A stretch of 64,000 nucleotides of DNA from Cyanophora paradoxa (Eukaryota > Glaucocystophyceae > Cyanophorales > Cyanophoraceae): contig QPMI01000575.1 in the NCBI GenBank assembly GCA_004431415.1, forward strand, positions 1-64,000, in the 5' to 3' direction. A program made the translations under genes and the position numbers. The notes under the pieces were generated by a model. The model saw only the letters and a program-made list of their open reading frames with translations, made no database searches and was not told the DNA's origin. Every line of letters starts with the position of its first letter. The stretch's first letter is position 1. Positions 20,936 to 30,928 of this stretch are shown here, one piece after another.

Positions 20936-21255
20936 ATCGGTTACATAGAGGTTACAAGAAGTTACAGAGGAGTTACGCAACAGGTTACGTAGATATTTTA
21001 CAACTGCAAGACGACTTTCAGTGTTATAATACAGGAGATTTAGTATTTTTAACACTGGCGGTTACGGTTACGCAACTTTTTAAATTCTTTTTAAAAAATG
21101 GCGGGGGGGTCTCTCTCAGATAAAATAGTGAAAACTTGCGTAACCGCGTAACTTGCGTAACCTCTACGACATTATGGTGTCTTTTCTCTGTTATTTTTGG
21201 TTACGTAACGTTTTTATCTACGTAACTTGTGTAACCTTAACGTAACCTTATTATT
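20936..21255. repeat. Iteron repeat R3
   Basis: Same order of blocks as R1 and R2: GGTTACATAGAGGTTACAAG, GTTACGCAACAGGTTACGTA, TTACGGTTACGCAACTTTTT, CTTGCGTAACCGCGTAACTT and CCTTAACGTAACC. Upstream of gene D and downstream of gene E, both on the minus strand. Other copies: 29493-29812 and 44090-44412. Confidence 0.85.
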
Positions 21256-21273
21256 TAACATTATTCATCTTTA

Positions 21274-21810
21274 TTATCCATTTGCATATAACTTAGGTTC
21301 TAATGCTTCCATTCCGTCAAAAAATAGTTTAGTTCTACAAACTGAACACTTAGCATTCTCATGTGATTCAAGTGAAGAGAGGAAACAATTAGGACAAATA
21401 AGAGTATTGCAAACGATACAGCCTTTATTATTTATGTTAGTGTCAATGTTTTCAAGACAGATAGGACATGTTTCATTCGGACTCTCAAAGTTTTCCCTCG
21501 CGAATGACTTAATAATGATATCTACGAACCATTTGGTGTTCTCCTCATCAAGATATGGGACTAACATGTAACGGTGTTTATATGAGAATGCAAAACGAAT
21601 AGGTTGAAGGGCATGATATCCCGCCTTTTGCTTCCATGCATCAAATACCCCTTTATTCTTGCGGTTCTTTTGAATAAAGTATATAATCTGTCTTTCGTTG
21701 GCTTTCATTAAGAATTTCGTATAATTCTTATCATTCAGTTTATCTGATGCATTGACTATGGGATATGGCGAAATAGACTGTGAAAACGTCAATATATCGT
21801 TTAAATTCAT
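21274..21810 (-). CDS. Gene E: RING-finger protein, paralogue of gene B
   Basis: 178 residues from ATG 21810. Residues 1-110 match the N-terminal region of gene B (MNLNDILTFSQSI; later RYMLVPYLDEENTKWFVDII against HYILVPVLTETSCKSFISKI). C-terminal RING: CPICLEN, CIVCNTLICPNCF, CSVCRTK. The two genes arose by duplication inside the element and then diverged strongly, so they may have different substrates. This unit-1 copy is the only uninterrupted one; the copies at 29831-30366 and 43535-44070 each lack a base near the KNRKNKG segment. Confidence 0.85.
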   Translation of the reverse strand: MNLNDILTFSQSISPYPIVNASDKLNDKNYTKFLMKANERQIIYFIQKNRKNKGVFDAWKQKAGYHALQPIRFAFSYKHRYMLVPYLDEENTKWFVDIIIKSFARENFESPNETCPICLENIDTNINNKGCIVCNTLICPNCFLSSLESHENAKCSVCRTKLFFDGMEALEPKLYANG

Positions 21811-21844
21811 TTGGTTGTGCTACTATCTGTTACAGTTTCTTTAA

Positions 21845-22222
21845 TTAGCTTAGAGTTTTTTCAATGTCGAACACTCTTTTGAGAACGCCATCAATTCTTA
21901 CAGCATGTGATTTAATCCCGAAAATGCGCTTAATCACGATTCCGATGGCTGTTTTTGAAATCGGAAAGTCTATAAGCTCTTCTATTTCAGCATGGATTAC
22001 ATCGGAAGGTGTATAATCACCGTCATTACTTAACCTGTAACTATGCATTAAATACGCTTCCACATCAGACATCCCATGTTGATATTCGCCAATCCCATGT
22101 TGATATTCGCCAATCCCATGTTGATATTTGTCCATCCCATGTTGATATTTGCCCATCTCATGTTGATATTCGCCCATTTCCGTTTCATCCATAACAATTT
22201 CGATGTATTCCACGTCTTCCAT
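21845..22222 (-). CDS. Gene F: heptapeptide-repeat plus winged-helix-like protein
   Basis: 125 residues from ATG 22222. Acidic start, then five tandem seven-residue repeats of the type GEYQHGM/I (about residues 17-51) encoded by 21-bp DNA repeats. The remaining 75 residues (YTPSDVIHAEIEELIDFPIS, then KTAIGIVIKRIFGIKSHAVR) resemble the last part of the primase-helicase (ITGRAVSNKVMEVFKIGSTV), so a shared winged-helix DNA-binding module is plausible. Divergent from gene G. Copies 30401-30778 and 43123-43500 are intact. Confidence 0.75.
   Translation of the reverse strand: MEDVEYIEIVMDETEMGEYQHEMGKYQHGMDKYQHGIGEYQHGIGEYQHGMSDVEAYLMHSYRLSNDGDYTPSDVIHAEIEELIDFPISKTAIGIVIKRIFGIKSHAVRIDGVLKRVFDIEKTLS
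22071..22175. repeat. Five 21-bp tandem repeats inside gene F
   Basis: Period 21, unit CCCATGTTGATATTCGCCAA with small changes; always in frame. All three copies of gene F have five units. Confidence 0.85.
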
Positions 22223-22278
22223 GTTACACTTAACTGTTACATGTTAAAATTTTGTTACAAGTTTTACGGTTGATGTCC

Positions 22279-22287
22279 AAAAATTGA
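22279..22287 (+). promoter_or_regulatory. AAAAATTGA promoter-like motif of gene G
   Basis: Perfect motif 86 bases before ATG 22374, in context CCAAAAATTGACAC. Equivalent copies at 30834-30842 and 43058-43066. Confidence 0.6.
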
Positions 22288-22373
22288 CACTGTAAAACAC
22301 AGAAAGGTATTTAAGGGTTTGACTTAAAAGAGAAGTGAAAGGGAATAATTTCTTACCTTCCATTAGAGAATCA

Positions 22374-22814
22374 ATGGCGAATACTCGGAAATCAAACCAA
22401 GAGCTTATCGCTATTCAGAAAGGCGACCCGTTTGTAGAGATTGGAAAAAAGAAACCTGAGTTATCAATTGAAGAACAGGAAGAAAAGGCAAGGTTGAGAA
22501 GAGAGAAAGACAGGGAAAGAAAACGTGTAGCTTATCAGAAGAAGAAAGAAGAGAGACTCGCAAATGGCGAAAAAACAATACTGACAGCTGAGGAGCTGGA
22601 AAAGAGAGCCATATATTTACGTCGTCGATATGAAGAGGACGCGGAATATAGAAAAAAGAGAATTGAGAGTGCAAACAATTACCTGAAACAGAAAAGGCGT
22701 GAGAAGAAGACGGAGCCAAAACCCAAAGTGCAAACAGTGCCTAAGAAATCGGGAAGACCTCGAAAGTATCCCGACCCGATCACATCTTTATCGGAAAAAA
22801 GCGTAGCGAATTGA
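22374..22814 (+). CDS. Gene G: lysine-rich coiled-coil protein with AT-hook
   Basis: 146 residues from ATG 22374 (MANTRKSNQELIAIQKG). Residues 35-110 are a long charged helix (EEQEEKARLRREKDRERKRV and similar), which is coiled-coil-like. Near the C-terminus GRPRKYP is a match to the AT-hook core (GRP), which binds the minor groove of AT-rich DNA and suits this AT-rich element. Likely a DNA-binding or packaging/architectural protein; inference. Copy 30929-31369 is intact. The inverted copy (42971 leftwards) has lost one G just before the AT-hook. Confidence 0.75.
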   Translation: MANTRKSNQELIAIQKGDPFVEIGKKKPELSIEEQEEKARLRREKDRERKRVAYQKKKEERLANGEKTILTAEELEKRAIYLRRRYEEDAEYRKKRIESANNYLKQKRREKKTEPKPKVQTVPKKSGRPRKYPDPITSLSEKSVAN

Positions 22815-22827
22815 TTGATGGGAGCGC

Positions 22828-22836
22828 AAAAATTGA
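22828..22836 (+). promoter_or_regulatory. AAAAATTGA promoter-like motif before gene H
   Basis: Perfect motif 159 bases before ATG 22996, context GCAAAAATTGACGC, and the only such motif in the G-H gap. Equivalent copies at 31383-31391 and 42511-42519. Confidence 0.55.
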
Positions 22837-22995
22837 CGCTTTACTTTCTCCTTTTTATAACCTAAGCCAAATCATTAAAGTGCCGTGGGCAACCGAAAAG
22901 CATTTAAGGACATCCCGAGAAGATAATTTAAACCTGGGAGTTTCTCACTTCCTCGGATTATTTTCTCTGAGAAATTTAAGAATCAATCGCGAAAA

Positions 22996-25876
22996 ATGAA
23001 TGCTAACACGAAAATCGCAACTCCCTGTGAGAGACTCGGTAACCTGTGCAAATTTACACCTGAGAAACATAATTGGGGTTCTTTCCTACATTGTCTCACT
23101 CCGAATACTGACAGCGAGACTGTCATAGAGTATTTCGACCATCAGATTACGGAAAGGATTAATGATGATTTGAAGAAAGGCAAAAAACCGACCTACGCCG
23201 AATGCATTCAGCCAAACGAAATAACACGTGTCTATCTGGATTATGACGGCTATGTGGATCTTAAACCGGATGTTGCCGATAACTACAAGGAAGCCGATGA
23301 AATCATTCGTGAAATGCGCAAGAGACTACACGAACTCACCGGTGCTACCATTGCTGTGTCCGTGCGTCATCGTCCTATCCATTTCGTTAAGGAAGACGTG
23401 ACCCAATTTAAGGTATCGGGGCATTTCGTCTTTACCGATCTGTGCTGTCGTCATGAAGACATCCCGAAATTCTTAAATGTAATCGGACTTACGCCAAAGG
23501 TGGATTATGACCCACTCGTTTATAAGACAAGGCAGGCGCTTGTTTGTCTGGGTAGTTGCAAGGGTAAATGGTTGGATTCCCAAAACAGACTAAACGCGAT
23601 GTTGATAAGGATGTAGTATTTACCAAATTCGTGGATTGTGAAACCATGTATGACAGCGACTTTTTCGCGCAATTCACGGATTGCCCCACTGTGCTTATCG
23701 ATGAATCAAACATGTATATGTTTGATGCTAACCTAACCCAAGATGAGAAAAACGAACGGTCGGCAAAGGCGGAAGTTGCAAAAGAGCAAATGAAGGAGGA
23801 AGGCAAGACTGAAACCAAGAAGGAGACGACCAAGAAGGAGACGACCAAGAAGGAGACCACAACAAAGAAGAAGGAGACGGCGACGACAAGCAAAAAAACA
23901 ACAAAGAAAACGGAGAGTGAAGAGCAGCCGGAGGAGTCTAATAACGTTTCATTTGAGAAACTGAGAGAAGTCGTGATGGGTCTTAGTGCTGAAAGATCGG
24001 ATACATACGAAGGTTGGCTTAATGTTGGTTTCGCAATCGCGAATGTTGGAGAGGAAAACAATATACCACCCACGAAACAGGAGGCGCTGTTTCACGAATA
24101 CTCCGAGAAAAGCCCTAAGTATGATTATGATGAATGCGCGAACAAATGGATGAGTATCCGCAAAGGCAAAAAATCCGGTTCCGAAAACAAAACTATAACT
24201 TTCGGCTCACTTGTGCATTATCTGAGAGAGGATAACCCGGACACGTATTATGGACTGTTTAAACCAAGCCGACAGTTTGCATTTATCGATGAGGAGGTGT
24301 GTATGGATGAGAATGACTATTCCGATGTTAGCGCCATGAATGATAAGATGGCTCAAATCAAATTAGAAATGGATAAGACGCTATTAAGTCAAGGTCTCCC
24401 ACTTCCTGTTAGCAAGATCTGTAAAGCATTAATTGGCTACAAAGTGCGGTTTTCACGTGGTCTGTGGTTGATCCTGAATGAGAAAACCGGATTTTGGAAG
24501 GTAGATAATAAGTATGATGGTGGTATGATAACTCTTATCGGTGAGGTTGTCGGGAAAGCATACTTAGACCGGGAGAACCATTGGGCTACCAAGGCGGCAA
24601 AGGCGGAGGAACAGAGCGATAAAAAGGAATTCGCAGTAAAGGCAGCCGCCTGTGCAAAAATTGCGCAAAAACTTAACTGTGGAGGTTACACGAAAGGACT
24701 TCTTACATATCTCTCTCATGACCTTTACGATGAGACATTTGCCGATAGGTTGGATTCAGTCGCGAATGTTGTTGGCTTTGACGATGGCGTTTATGATCTT
24801 AACACGTTTGAGTTCCGTAATGGTCGTTCTTCTGATATGATGACTAAGACAGTCTGTTATAACTATGATATTCCGGTGGATCCTGAGAAGGTCAAACGAC
24901 TCAATGACTTCTACATGGATATCACAGGTGACAATGTCGAACTTGCAAGATACATTAAGGCTGTTTATGCCAAGTCTCTAACGGGTAAAAATAACATGCA
25001 GTTTTTCTATATGTTTACGGGTATCGGCTCGAACGGAAAGAGCGTAATCGAAAATTTCATGCATAAGACATTTGGCGACTACTCACGAAATATGAGCATT
25101 GGGATTTTCACGAAGGAGGATAAAGGTAATGGAATGATTCCGGAACTTGCGAATAAGCAAGGTGTTAGGCTCGTCCATACAAACGAACCAAACACGGGTA
25201 GCAAACTGTTGGCGGGACAAATCAAGAATTTCACAGGTTGTGATGAGATCACAGTAAGAACCCTTTTCAAAGAACCAATTTCATTTGCTCCGATGTTTGT
25301 TATCGTCATCCTCTGTAATAATAACCTCGAATTTGATCAGCCCGACAATGCAGTAGCGCGCCGCTTCCGTTCTGTTCCATTTCAGCAGGTCTATGCCGTC
25401 GAACCTAAGCCCGGACAGAAGAAAGCGGATAAAGACCTTACCGGGTTGTTGAATCCCGATAATGACGTAAATGGTGAATGGCGCAGGGCAAACATGGAGA
25501 TTCTCATAGACATGCTTAAAAACCATGATGTTAATCATATAATCGACCATCCGCCCAATGCATCCTCGAACATTCCGCTAATTATCTCGCGGACAGCGAC
25601 CGTATCGGCACATTCCTAAGGGACAACTACGCTTTGGCGGAGGATAACACGAAATACATAATATGTGACGATCTGTTTAAGGATTGCTCAAATACGATGA
25701 GAGATGTTGATAGAAGAGCAGCGATAACAGGACGAGCTGTAAGCAATAAGGTGATGGAGGTGTTTAAGATCGGCTCGACTGTAAAAAAGGTTGGTGGAAA
25801 ATCGAAGCGTGTTTATCTCGGTCTCACAAAGAACCGCGCTAACGATTTTGAAGACGATGACGAAGATGTGGAATAA
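22996..25876 (+). pseudogene. Gene H (copy 1): AEP primase-SF3 helicase, two frameshifts
   Basis: About 960 codons. By comparison with copy 2: residues 1-200 are an archaeo-eukaryotic primase with LDYDGY (D82, D84), SGH (141-143) and YDPLVYKTRQALVC; 270-310 is a KET-rich linker; 320-420 resembles PriCT-2 (YEGWLNVGFAIAN); 480-650 is D5_N-like; then an SF3 helicase with Walker A GIGSNGKS (about 676-683), VRLVHTNEP, and FVIVILCNN; a winged-helix-like tail; an acidic end. This copy lacks one A near 23587 and one C near 25555, so it reads as three ORFs. D5-like fusions replicate NCLDVs, virophages and related plasmids. The only replication gene in the element. Confidence 0.9.
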
Positions 25877-25919
25877 AACTTATTGGAAAATATACTATTG
25901 ATATCTTTTTTATGATCAT

Positions 25920-25938
25920 GAACCGTAAGACTCGGTTC
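25920..25938. terminator. 3' hairpin after gene H
   Basis: GAACCG-TAAGACT-CGGTTC, 6-bp stem, 44 bases after the gene H stop. Copy at 34476-34494, and inverted in the right arm just below 39430. Confidence 0.55.
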
Positions 25939-25944
25939 TTAATA

Positions 25945-26172
25945 GAAGGTTACTTTAAGGTTTCTCGGAGTTACTCGGAGTTACTCAGAGAGGTTACGTA
26001 GCGGTTCCGTTAATTTGTTACCATTTTCAGTATTGATATACCGAATTTCTCTTTATTTCACAGCTGTGAGTTACGGTTACGCAACTTTTTGAATTCTTTC
26101 TGAAAATTTGGAGGGGGTCTTTTATAGGTGAAGGTCTAAAACTTGCGTAACCGCGTAACTTGCGTAACCTCT
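25945..26172. repeat. Iteron repeat R4, truncated copy
   Basis: Begins GGTTACTTTAAGG and runs through GTTACTCGGAGTTACTCAGA to CTTGCGTAACCGCGTAACTT, but stops at the duplication junction instead of continuing into GGTTACGTAACG. Complete copies: 34503-34815 and 39092-39400 (inverted). Confidence 0.85.
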
Positions 26173-26184
26173 GCGTAACTTGCG
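26173..26184. other. Junction of the tandem duplication, templated filler
   Basis: Unit 1 ends in GTAACCTCT and unit 2 resumes at TATCGATAATCTG. Between them lies GCGTAACTTGCG, which copies the R4 sequence about 20 bases upstream. This is typical of template switching or end-joining with local copying. Confidence 0.7.
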
Positions 26185-26982
26185 TATCGATAATCTGTAT
26201 ATATTTCCGAATATTATAACTGAATCTCAATTAGATCTTGCCTCTGGTTAAAACTCCGCATTTTACTATGTGTGATTGGTCTGTTTGTTAATTGATTTAA
26301 TCGATATTATATTCATGTACTTTCTCGATTAAATTTAATTAAATTTAATTCATTTAATCGGAAATATATCGCTAAACTCGATTAAGATCCATAAATGATT
26401 CATTTGTTAAATAAAACAAATCGATCTCTTATTGAATCCAATCGTAATTATACATGAAACTTATATGTTTTTATCATGTTTTAATGATTCTAAGGGGGAC
26501 CCTTAGGATTTTTGAAATAATTGGGTGTGACACATACCATATTCAGTAAGGACCTCTTATATTGTGAAAATCTCAGTGTTAGTTGTGTAGTTGATTCAAA
26601 AAATGCATTTTATACTCTGATTCATTGTTATTTCCTGTGAAATTTGAGTCAACTCAACCCACTTAGTCAACCCTTGTATTGAATTCGTAACAAAATCCAT
26701 ATACTATTACTACTTTTACGATTAATATGAGTCAACCTTGAGTCCACTTTAATAATAGGGGGAATCTTGGGGAGATGTCATTGTAGAAAGCTATTGTAGT
26801 AAAATGATATATTATGTCCTTTTGTTACAATAGCTGATCAATGTTATTGTTAGAAAACAAAGGAATCCTTTCACTGGGATTTTGTTTTTTACGGTTATAA
26901 AATTGTATCTGTGGTGCATTTTGTCGAATTGCTTGTATTAAACTGTTTTGCTCTTCTATGTATTCGATCGTACTTTTATGTG

Positions 26983-27295
26983 AAGGTTACATTAATGTTT
27001 AAAAAGTTACATGGAGTTACGTGATGGGTTACGTAGATATTTTACGATTACTAAGACCATTCTCAGTGTTAAAATGGTTGATTTATCGCTATTTTGTCAC
27101 TGTGAGTTACGGTTACGCAACTTTTTGAATTCTTTCTGAAAATTTGGCTGGGGTCTTTTTATAGGTGAAGGTCTAAAACTTGCGTAACCACGTAACTTGC
27201 GTAACCTCTACGACATTATGGTGTCATTTCTCTATACTTTTAGGTTACGTAACGTTTTTACTTACGTAACTTGTGTAACCTTAACGTAACCTTGT
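26983..27295. repeat. Iteron repeat R1, copy 2
   Basis: Copy of 18425-18737; one G fewer in the CTGGGGTC run. Confidence 0.85.
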
Positions 27296-27368
27296 TATTC
27301 TTACATTTAATCACTGTTATACTATGATATCATGATAACTAAAAATGATACATGATAATTGCTTATCT

Positions 27369-27830
27369 TTAACCACGTAGAGATGTTAGATGATCACAAT
27401 CGAACATCTTAAAGATCTTGCATATCTCATTTTCAGGATCGGTGACATACCATAGACGGTGTCGCTTATCAAATAAAGCGCCTTGGTTTTTAATGTATTT
27501 ACGTAATGATGCCTGGGTAAATATACGTTTAGCTTCTATTTCAGGTAGTTTAGTTTTTATGTCACCAACGAAATATAGACGTTTCGGGCGATTATGATAA
27601 TCAGGATCGATAACGATGGGGTTTATTGTAGGAAAGTGCTTTAAGATTCTGTGAAACTTGTAGCAAACAAACCAATACCCTGTGTCATCATCGAATTTAA
27701 CGCCACAATCTTTGATATCTAATAGTGATCTGAAACAAGTATTACGGAGGTTGCTTATATCCAACATGTAAGCGCCGTAGTAATGGTGCGGCTCGTTTGT
27801 GGTGTTTCCGAAATAAATGAATTGATCCAT
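27369..27830 (-). CDS. Gene A, copy 2
   Basis: Same 153-residue product as 18811-19272, including both W-containing modules. AAAAATTGA upstream at 27856-27864. Confidence 0.75.
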   Translation of the reverse strand: MDQFIYFGNTTNEPHHYYGAYMLDISNLRNTCFRSLLDIKDCGVKFDDDTGYWFVCYKFHRILKHFPTINPIVIDPDYHNRPKRLYFVGDIKTKLPEIEAKRIFTQASLRKYIKNQGALFDKRHRLWYVTDPENEICKIFKMFDCDHLTSLRG

Positions 27831-27889
27831 TTGTAATCAGATGTTAAAAAGATTGTCAATTTTTCATAAATCCTTCTCTGTAAAGTTTT

Positions 27890-28234
27890 GGTTAAACAAT
27901 TGGAAAACTGCGGTTACACAACAGTTACACGGCGGTTACACTTGGTTACGCGGGGTTACAGGTGAGGTTACGTAGTGATTTTTCGATAAACCACACCATT
28001 TTCAGTGTGGTAATCGATAAAAATAACCATTTAGATCCATTGAGGTTACGGTTACGCAACTTTTTGAATTCTCTTTAAAAAATGGCTGGGGGTCTTTTTA
28101 TAGGTGAAGGTCTAAAACTTGCGTAACCGCGTAACTTGCGTAACCTCACGAGATTTATGGTGTCTTTTTGGTATTTTTAAGGTTACGTAACGTTTTTACT
28201 TACGTAACCTGTGTAACCTTAACGTAACCTTATT
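27890..28234. repeat. Iteron repeat R2, copy 2
   Basis: Copy of 19333-19678 with small differences near 28070-28085 (CTCTTTAAAAAATGG). Confidence 0.85.
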
Positions 28235-28390
28235 ATAACATCTTAAAAATGTCATCTGTTATCAAACGGTAGCGGGTGCGATACATAAGATCATGTCACG
28301 AGAAGCGATAGGATCCGCTTGTGAAGCGATGAAAAAATGAAGCAAATCTTAAAACTTAAACAATAAGTGAGATACAGCGGAATGTACAAT

Positions 28391-28867
28391 ATGAACGCGT
28401 CGGATATCCTGACCTACATTAAGAGTATTACCCATATTCCTGTTCTCATCGATGCTGACCTATCTTTAAAGAAGGCAAACCCTAACACTATCTGTATTGT
28501 GCCGTATGATACTAAACATCGTGCGTATTTCGAAATGTTTCGTAAAAACTTGGGTTATTCACCTAATACCCGTTTCGTCTGCTTTCTCACATTAGAGACT
28601 CACTATATTCTTGTTCCGGTTCTTACTGAAACATCGTGTAAATCGTTTATCTCTAAGATCATCTCTAAATGGTCTATTAACCTACCTGCGCAATCTAATG
28701 AAACTAAGGAGTGCGTCATATGCCTTGATGACTGTAAAACTAAAATACAAATGTCTTGTTTGACATGTTTCGCCAAAATGTGCAACACATGCTTTTTACA
28801 GTTGAAGAGATCAGAGAGCTTTAAATGTCCGATCTGTCGTAATGACATAAAGACGCAACGTGATTAA
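28391..28867 (+). CDS. Gene B (RING), copy 2
   Basis: Identical product to 19834-20310. Confidence 0.85.
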   Translation: MNASDILTYIKSITHIPVLIDADLSLKKANPNTICIVPYDTKHRAYFEMFRKNLGYSPNTRFVCFLTLETHYILVPVLTETSCKSFISKIISKWSINLPAQSNETKECVICLDDCKTKIQMSCLTCFAKMCNTCFLQLKRSESFKCPICRNDIKTQRD

Positions 28868-28916
28868 TGTAAAAATTGATGGAAGATAAAAGTTTTTCTG
28901 AGTGTGCCGCTCTGAC

Positions 28917-29120
28917 ATGAAAGAGAAAATGAATAATGGACATTGGGTAACTTTGGCGACATTGCATAATAAGAAGATTGAGCTTATCCATCGGGAGGTT
29001 GATCTTAAACACACAAAAAGACAAGACCATGAAAGACTACAAAATGTTAAACAGTATATTGATGCAATCGATGTAATGATAGATGTAGTGAATACGATCG
29101 CTAAAATTAAGACCATGTGA
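28917..29120 (+). CDS. Gene C, copy 2
   Basis: Identical product to 20360-20563, with the same upstream motif (28871-28879) and downstream hairpin (29130-29145). Confidence 0.65.
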   Translation: MKEKMNNGHWVTLATLHNKKIELIHREVDLKHTKRQDHERLQNVKQYIDAIDVMIDVVNTIAKIKTM

Positions 29121-29150
29121 ATTTCATCGATAGCGCAAGCGCTATTTTTA

Positions 29151-29450
29151 TTACTTCTGTGTGCGGTTTTCAAGCTTCTGCCTCAATCTGAATGTTATAA
29201 TGCTACCATCATGTCGTGCCTTCCCCCTTTGAATCGCTTTCGATATTTCCCCGGGTGTGTTCTCATCGAAATCAATGAATCGGGAAACCTTCTTTATAAA
29301 CTGTCTCTGTAAATATCCGGGTAGTTGGTTGATATTACACCCGTCGTTTTTCTTAACAAGGTTCTCGTAAATAATGCTACTGCGGTCATCCTGTGATAAA
29401 TCGGGATTTTGAAGCTGTTCTATGAAAGCGTCGGGAATCCGTGAAGTCAT
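29151..29450 (-). CDS. Gene D, copy 2
   Basis: Identical product to 20594-20893. Confidence 0.65.
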   Translation of the reverse strand: MTSRIPDAFIEQLQNPDLSQDDRSSIIYENLVKKNDGCNINQLPGYLQRQFIKKVSRFIDFDENTPGEISKAIQRGKARHDGSIITFRLRQKLENRTQK

Positions 29451-29492
29451 TGTAGGTTACACTGTCTATTTTGGCGGGTTGTCATTTTTTGC

Positions 29493-29812
29493 ATCGGTTA
29501 CATAGAGGTTACAAGAAGTTACAGAGGAGTTACGCAACAGGTTACGTAGATATTTTACAACTGCAAGACGACTTTCAGTGTTATAATACAGGAGATTTAG
29601 TATTTTTAACACTGGCGGTTACGGTTACGCAACTTTTTAAATTCTTTTTAAAAAATGGCGGGGGGGTCTCTCTCAGATAAAATAGTGAAAACTTGCGTAA
29701 CCGCGTAACTTGCGTAACCTCTACGACATTATGGTGTCTTTTCTCTGTTATTTTTGGTTACGTAACGTTTTTATCTACGTAACTTGTGTAACCTTAACGT
29801 AACCTTATTATT
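29493..29812. repeat. Iteron repeat R3, copy 2
   Basis: Copy of 20936-21255. Confidence 0.85.
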
Positions 29813-29830
29813 TAACATTATTCATCTTTA

Positions 29831-30366
29831 TTATCCATTTGCATATAACTTAGGTTCTAATGCTTCCATTCCGTCAAAAAATAGTTTAGTTCTACAAACT
29901 GAACACTTAGCATTCTCATGTGATTCAAGTGAAGAGAGGAAACAATTAGGACAAATAAGAGTATTGCAAACGATACAGCCTTTATTATTTATGTTAGTGT
30001 CAATGTTTTCAAGACAGATAGGACATGTTTCATTCGGACTCTCAAAGTTTTCCCTCGCGAATGACTTAATAATGATATCTACGAACCATTTGGTGTTCTC
30101 CTCATCAAGATATGGGACTAACATGTAACGGTGTTTATATGAGAATGCAAAACGAATAGGTTGAAGGGCATGATATCCCGCCTTTTGCTTCCATGCATCA
30201 AATACCCCTTTATTCTTGCGGTTCTTTGAATAAAGTATATAATCTGTCTTTCGTTGGCTTTCATTAAGAATTTCGTATAATTCTTATCATTCAGTTTATC
30301 TGATGCATTGACTATGGGATATGGCGAAATAGACTGTGAAAACGTCAATATATCGTTTAAATTCAT
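29831..30366 (-). pseudogene. Gene E (RING), copy 2, one frameshift
   Basis: Relative to 21274-21810 one T is missing near 30228 (GGTTCTTTGAAT against GGTTCTTTTGAAT). The 5' part reads about 48 residues before the shift; the RING half is intact in the other frame. Confidence 0.8.
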
Positions 30367-30400
30367 TTGGTTGTGCTACTATCTGTTACAGTTTCTTTAA

Positions 30401-30778
30401 TTAGCTTAGAGTTTTTTCAATGTCGAACACTCTTTTGAGAACGCCATCAATTCTTACAGCATGTGATTTAATCCCGAAAATGCGCTTAATCACGATTCCG
30501 ATGGCTGTTTTTGAAATCGGAAAGTCTATAAGCTCTTCTATTTCAGCATGGATTACATCGGAAGGTGTATAATCACCGTCATTACTTAACCTGTAACTAT
30601 GCATTAAATACGCTTCCACATCAGACATCCCATGTTGATATTCGCCAATCCCATGTTGATATTCGCCAATCCCATGTTGATATTTGTCCATCCCATGTTG
30701 ATATTTGCCCATCTCATGTTGATATTCGCCCATTTCCGTTTCATCCATAACAATTTCGATGTATTCCACGTCTTCCAT
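30401..30778 (-). CDS. Gene F, copy 2
   Basis: Identical product to 21845-22222, with five heptapeptide repeats. Confidence 0.75.
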   Translation of the reverse strand: MEDVEYIEIVMDETEMGEYQHEMGKYQHGMDKYQHGIGEYQHGIGEYQHGMSDVEAYLMHSYRLSNDGDYTPSDVIHAEIEELIDFPISKTAIGIVIKRIFGIKSHAVRIDGVLKRVFDIEKTLS

Positions 30779-30928
30779 GTTACACTTAACTGTTACATGT
30801 TAAATTTTGTTACAAGTTTTACGGTTGATGTCCAAAAATTGACACTGTAAAACACAGAAAGGTATTTAAGGGTTTGACTTAAAAGAGAAGTGAAAGGGAA
30901 TAATTTCTTACCTTCCATTAGAGAATCA

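Larger units (their letters stand above)
17625..26172. repeat. Tandem unit 1 (first copy of the 8.55-kb duplication)
   Basis: Repeated nearly base for base at 26185-34730. Differences seen are mostly one-base changes in short homopolymer runs. Unit 1 ends inside the fourth iteron repeat. Confidence 0.9.

Noticed and set aside
22811-22999. 62-codon frame between genes G and H that overlaps the gene H ATG
   Set aside because: No ATG start (would need TTG), and the AAAAATTGA motif of gene H lies inside it; more likely leader sequence.
23489-24073. Long minus-strand frame rich in Val/Phe/Ser opposite the primase linker
   Set aside because: Shadow of the KET-rich repeat coding on the other strand.
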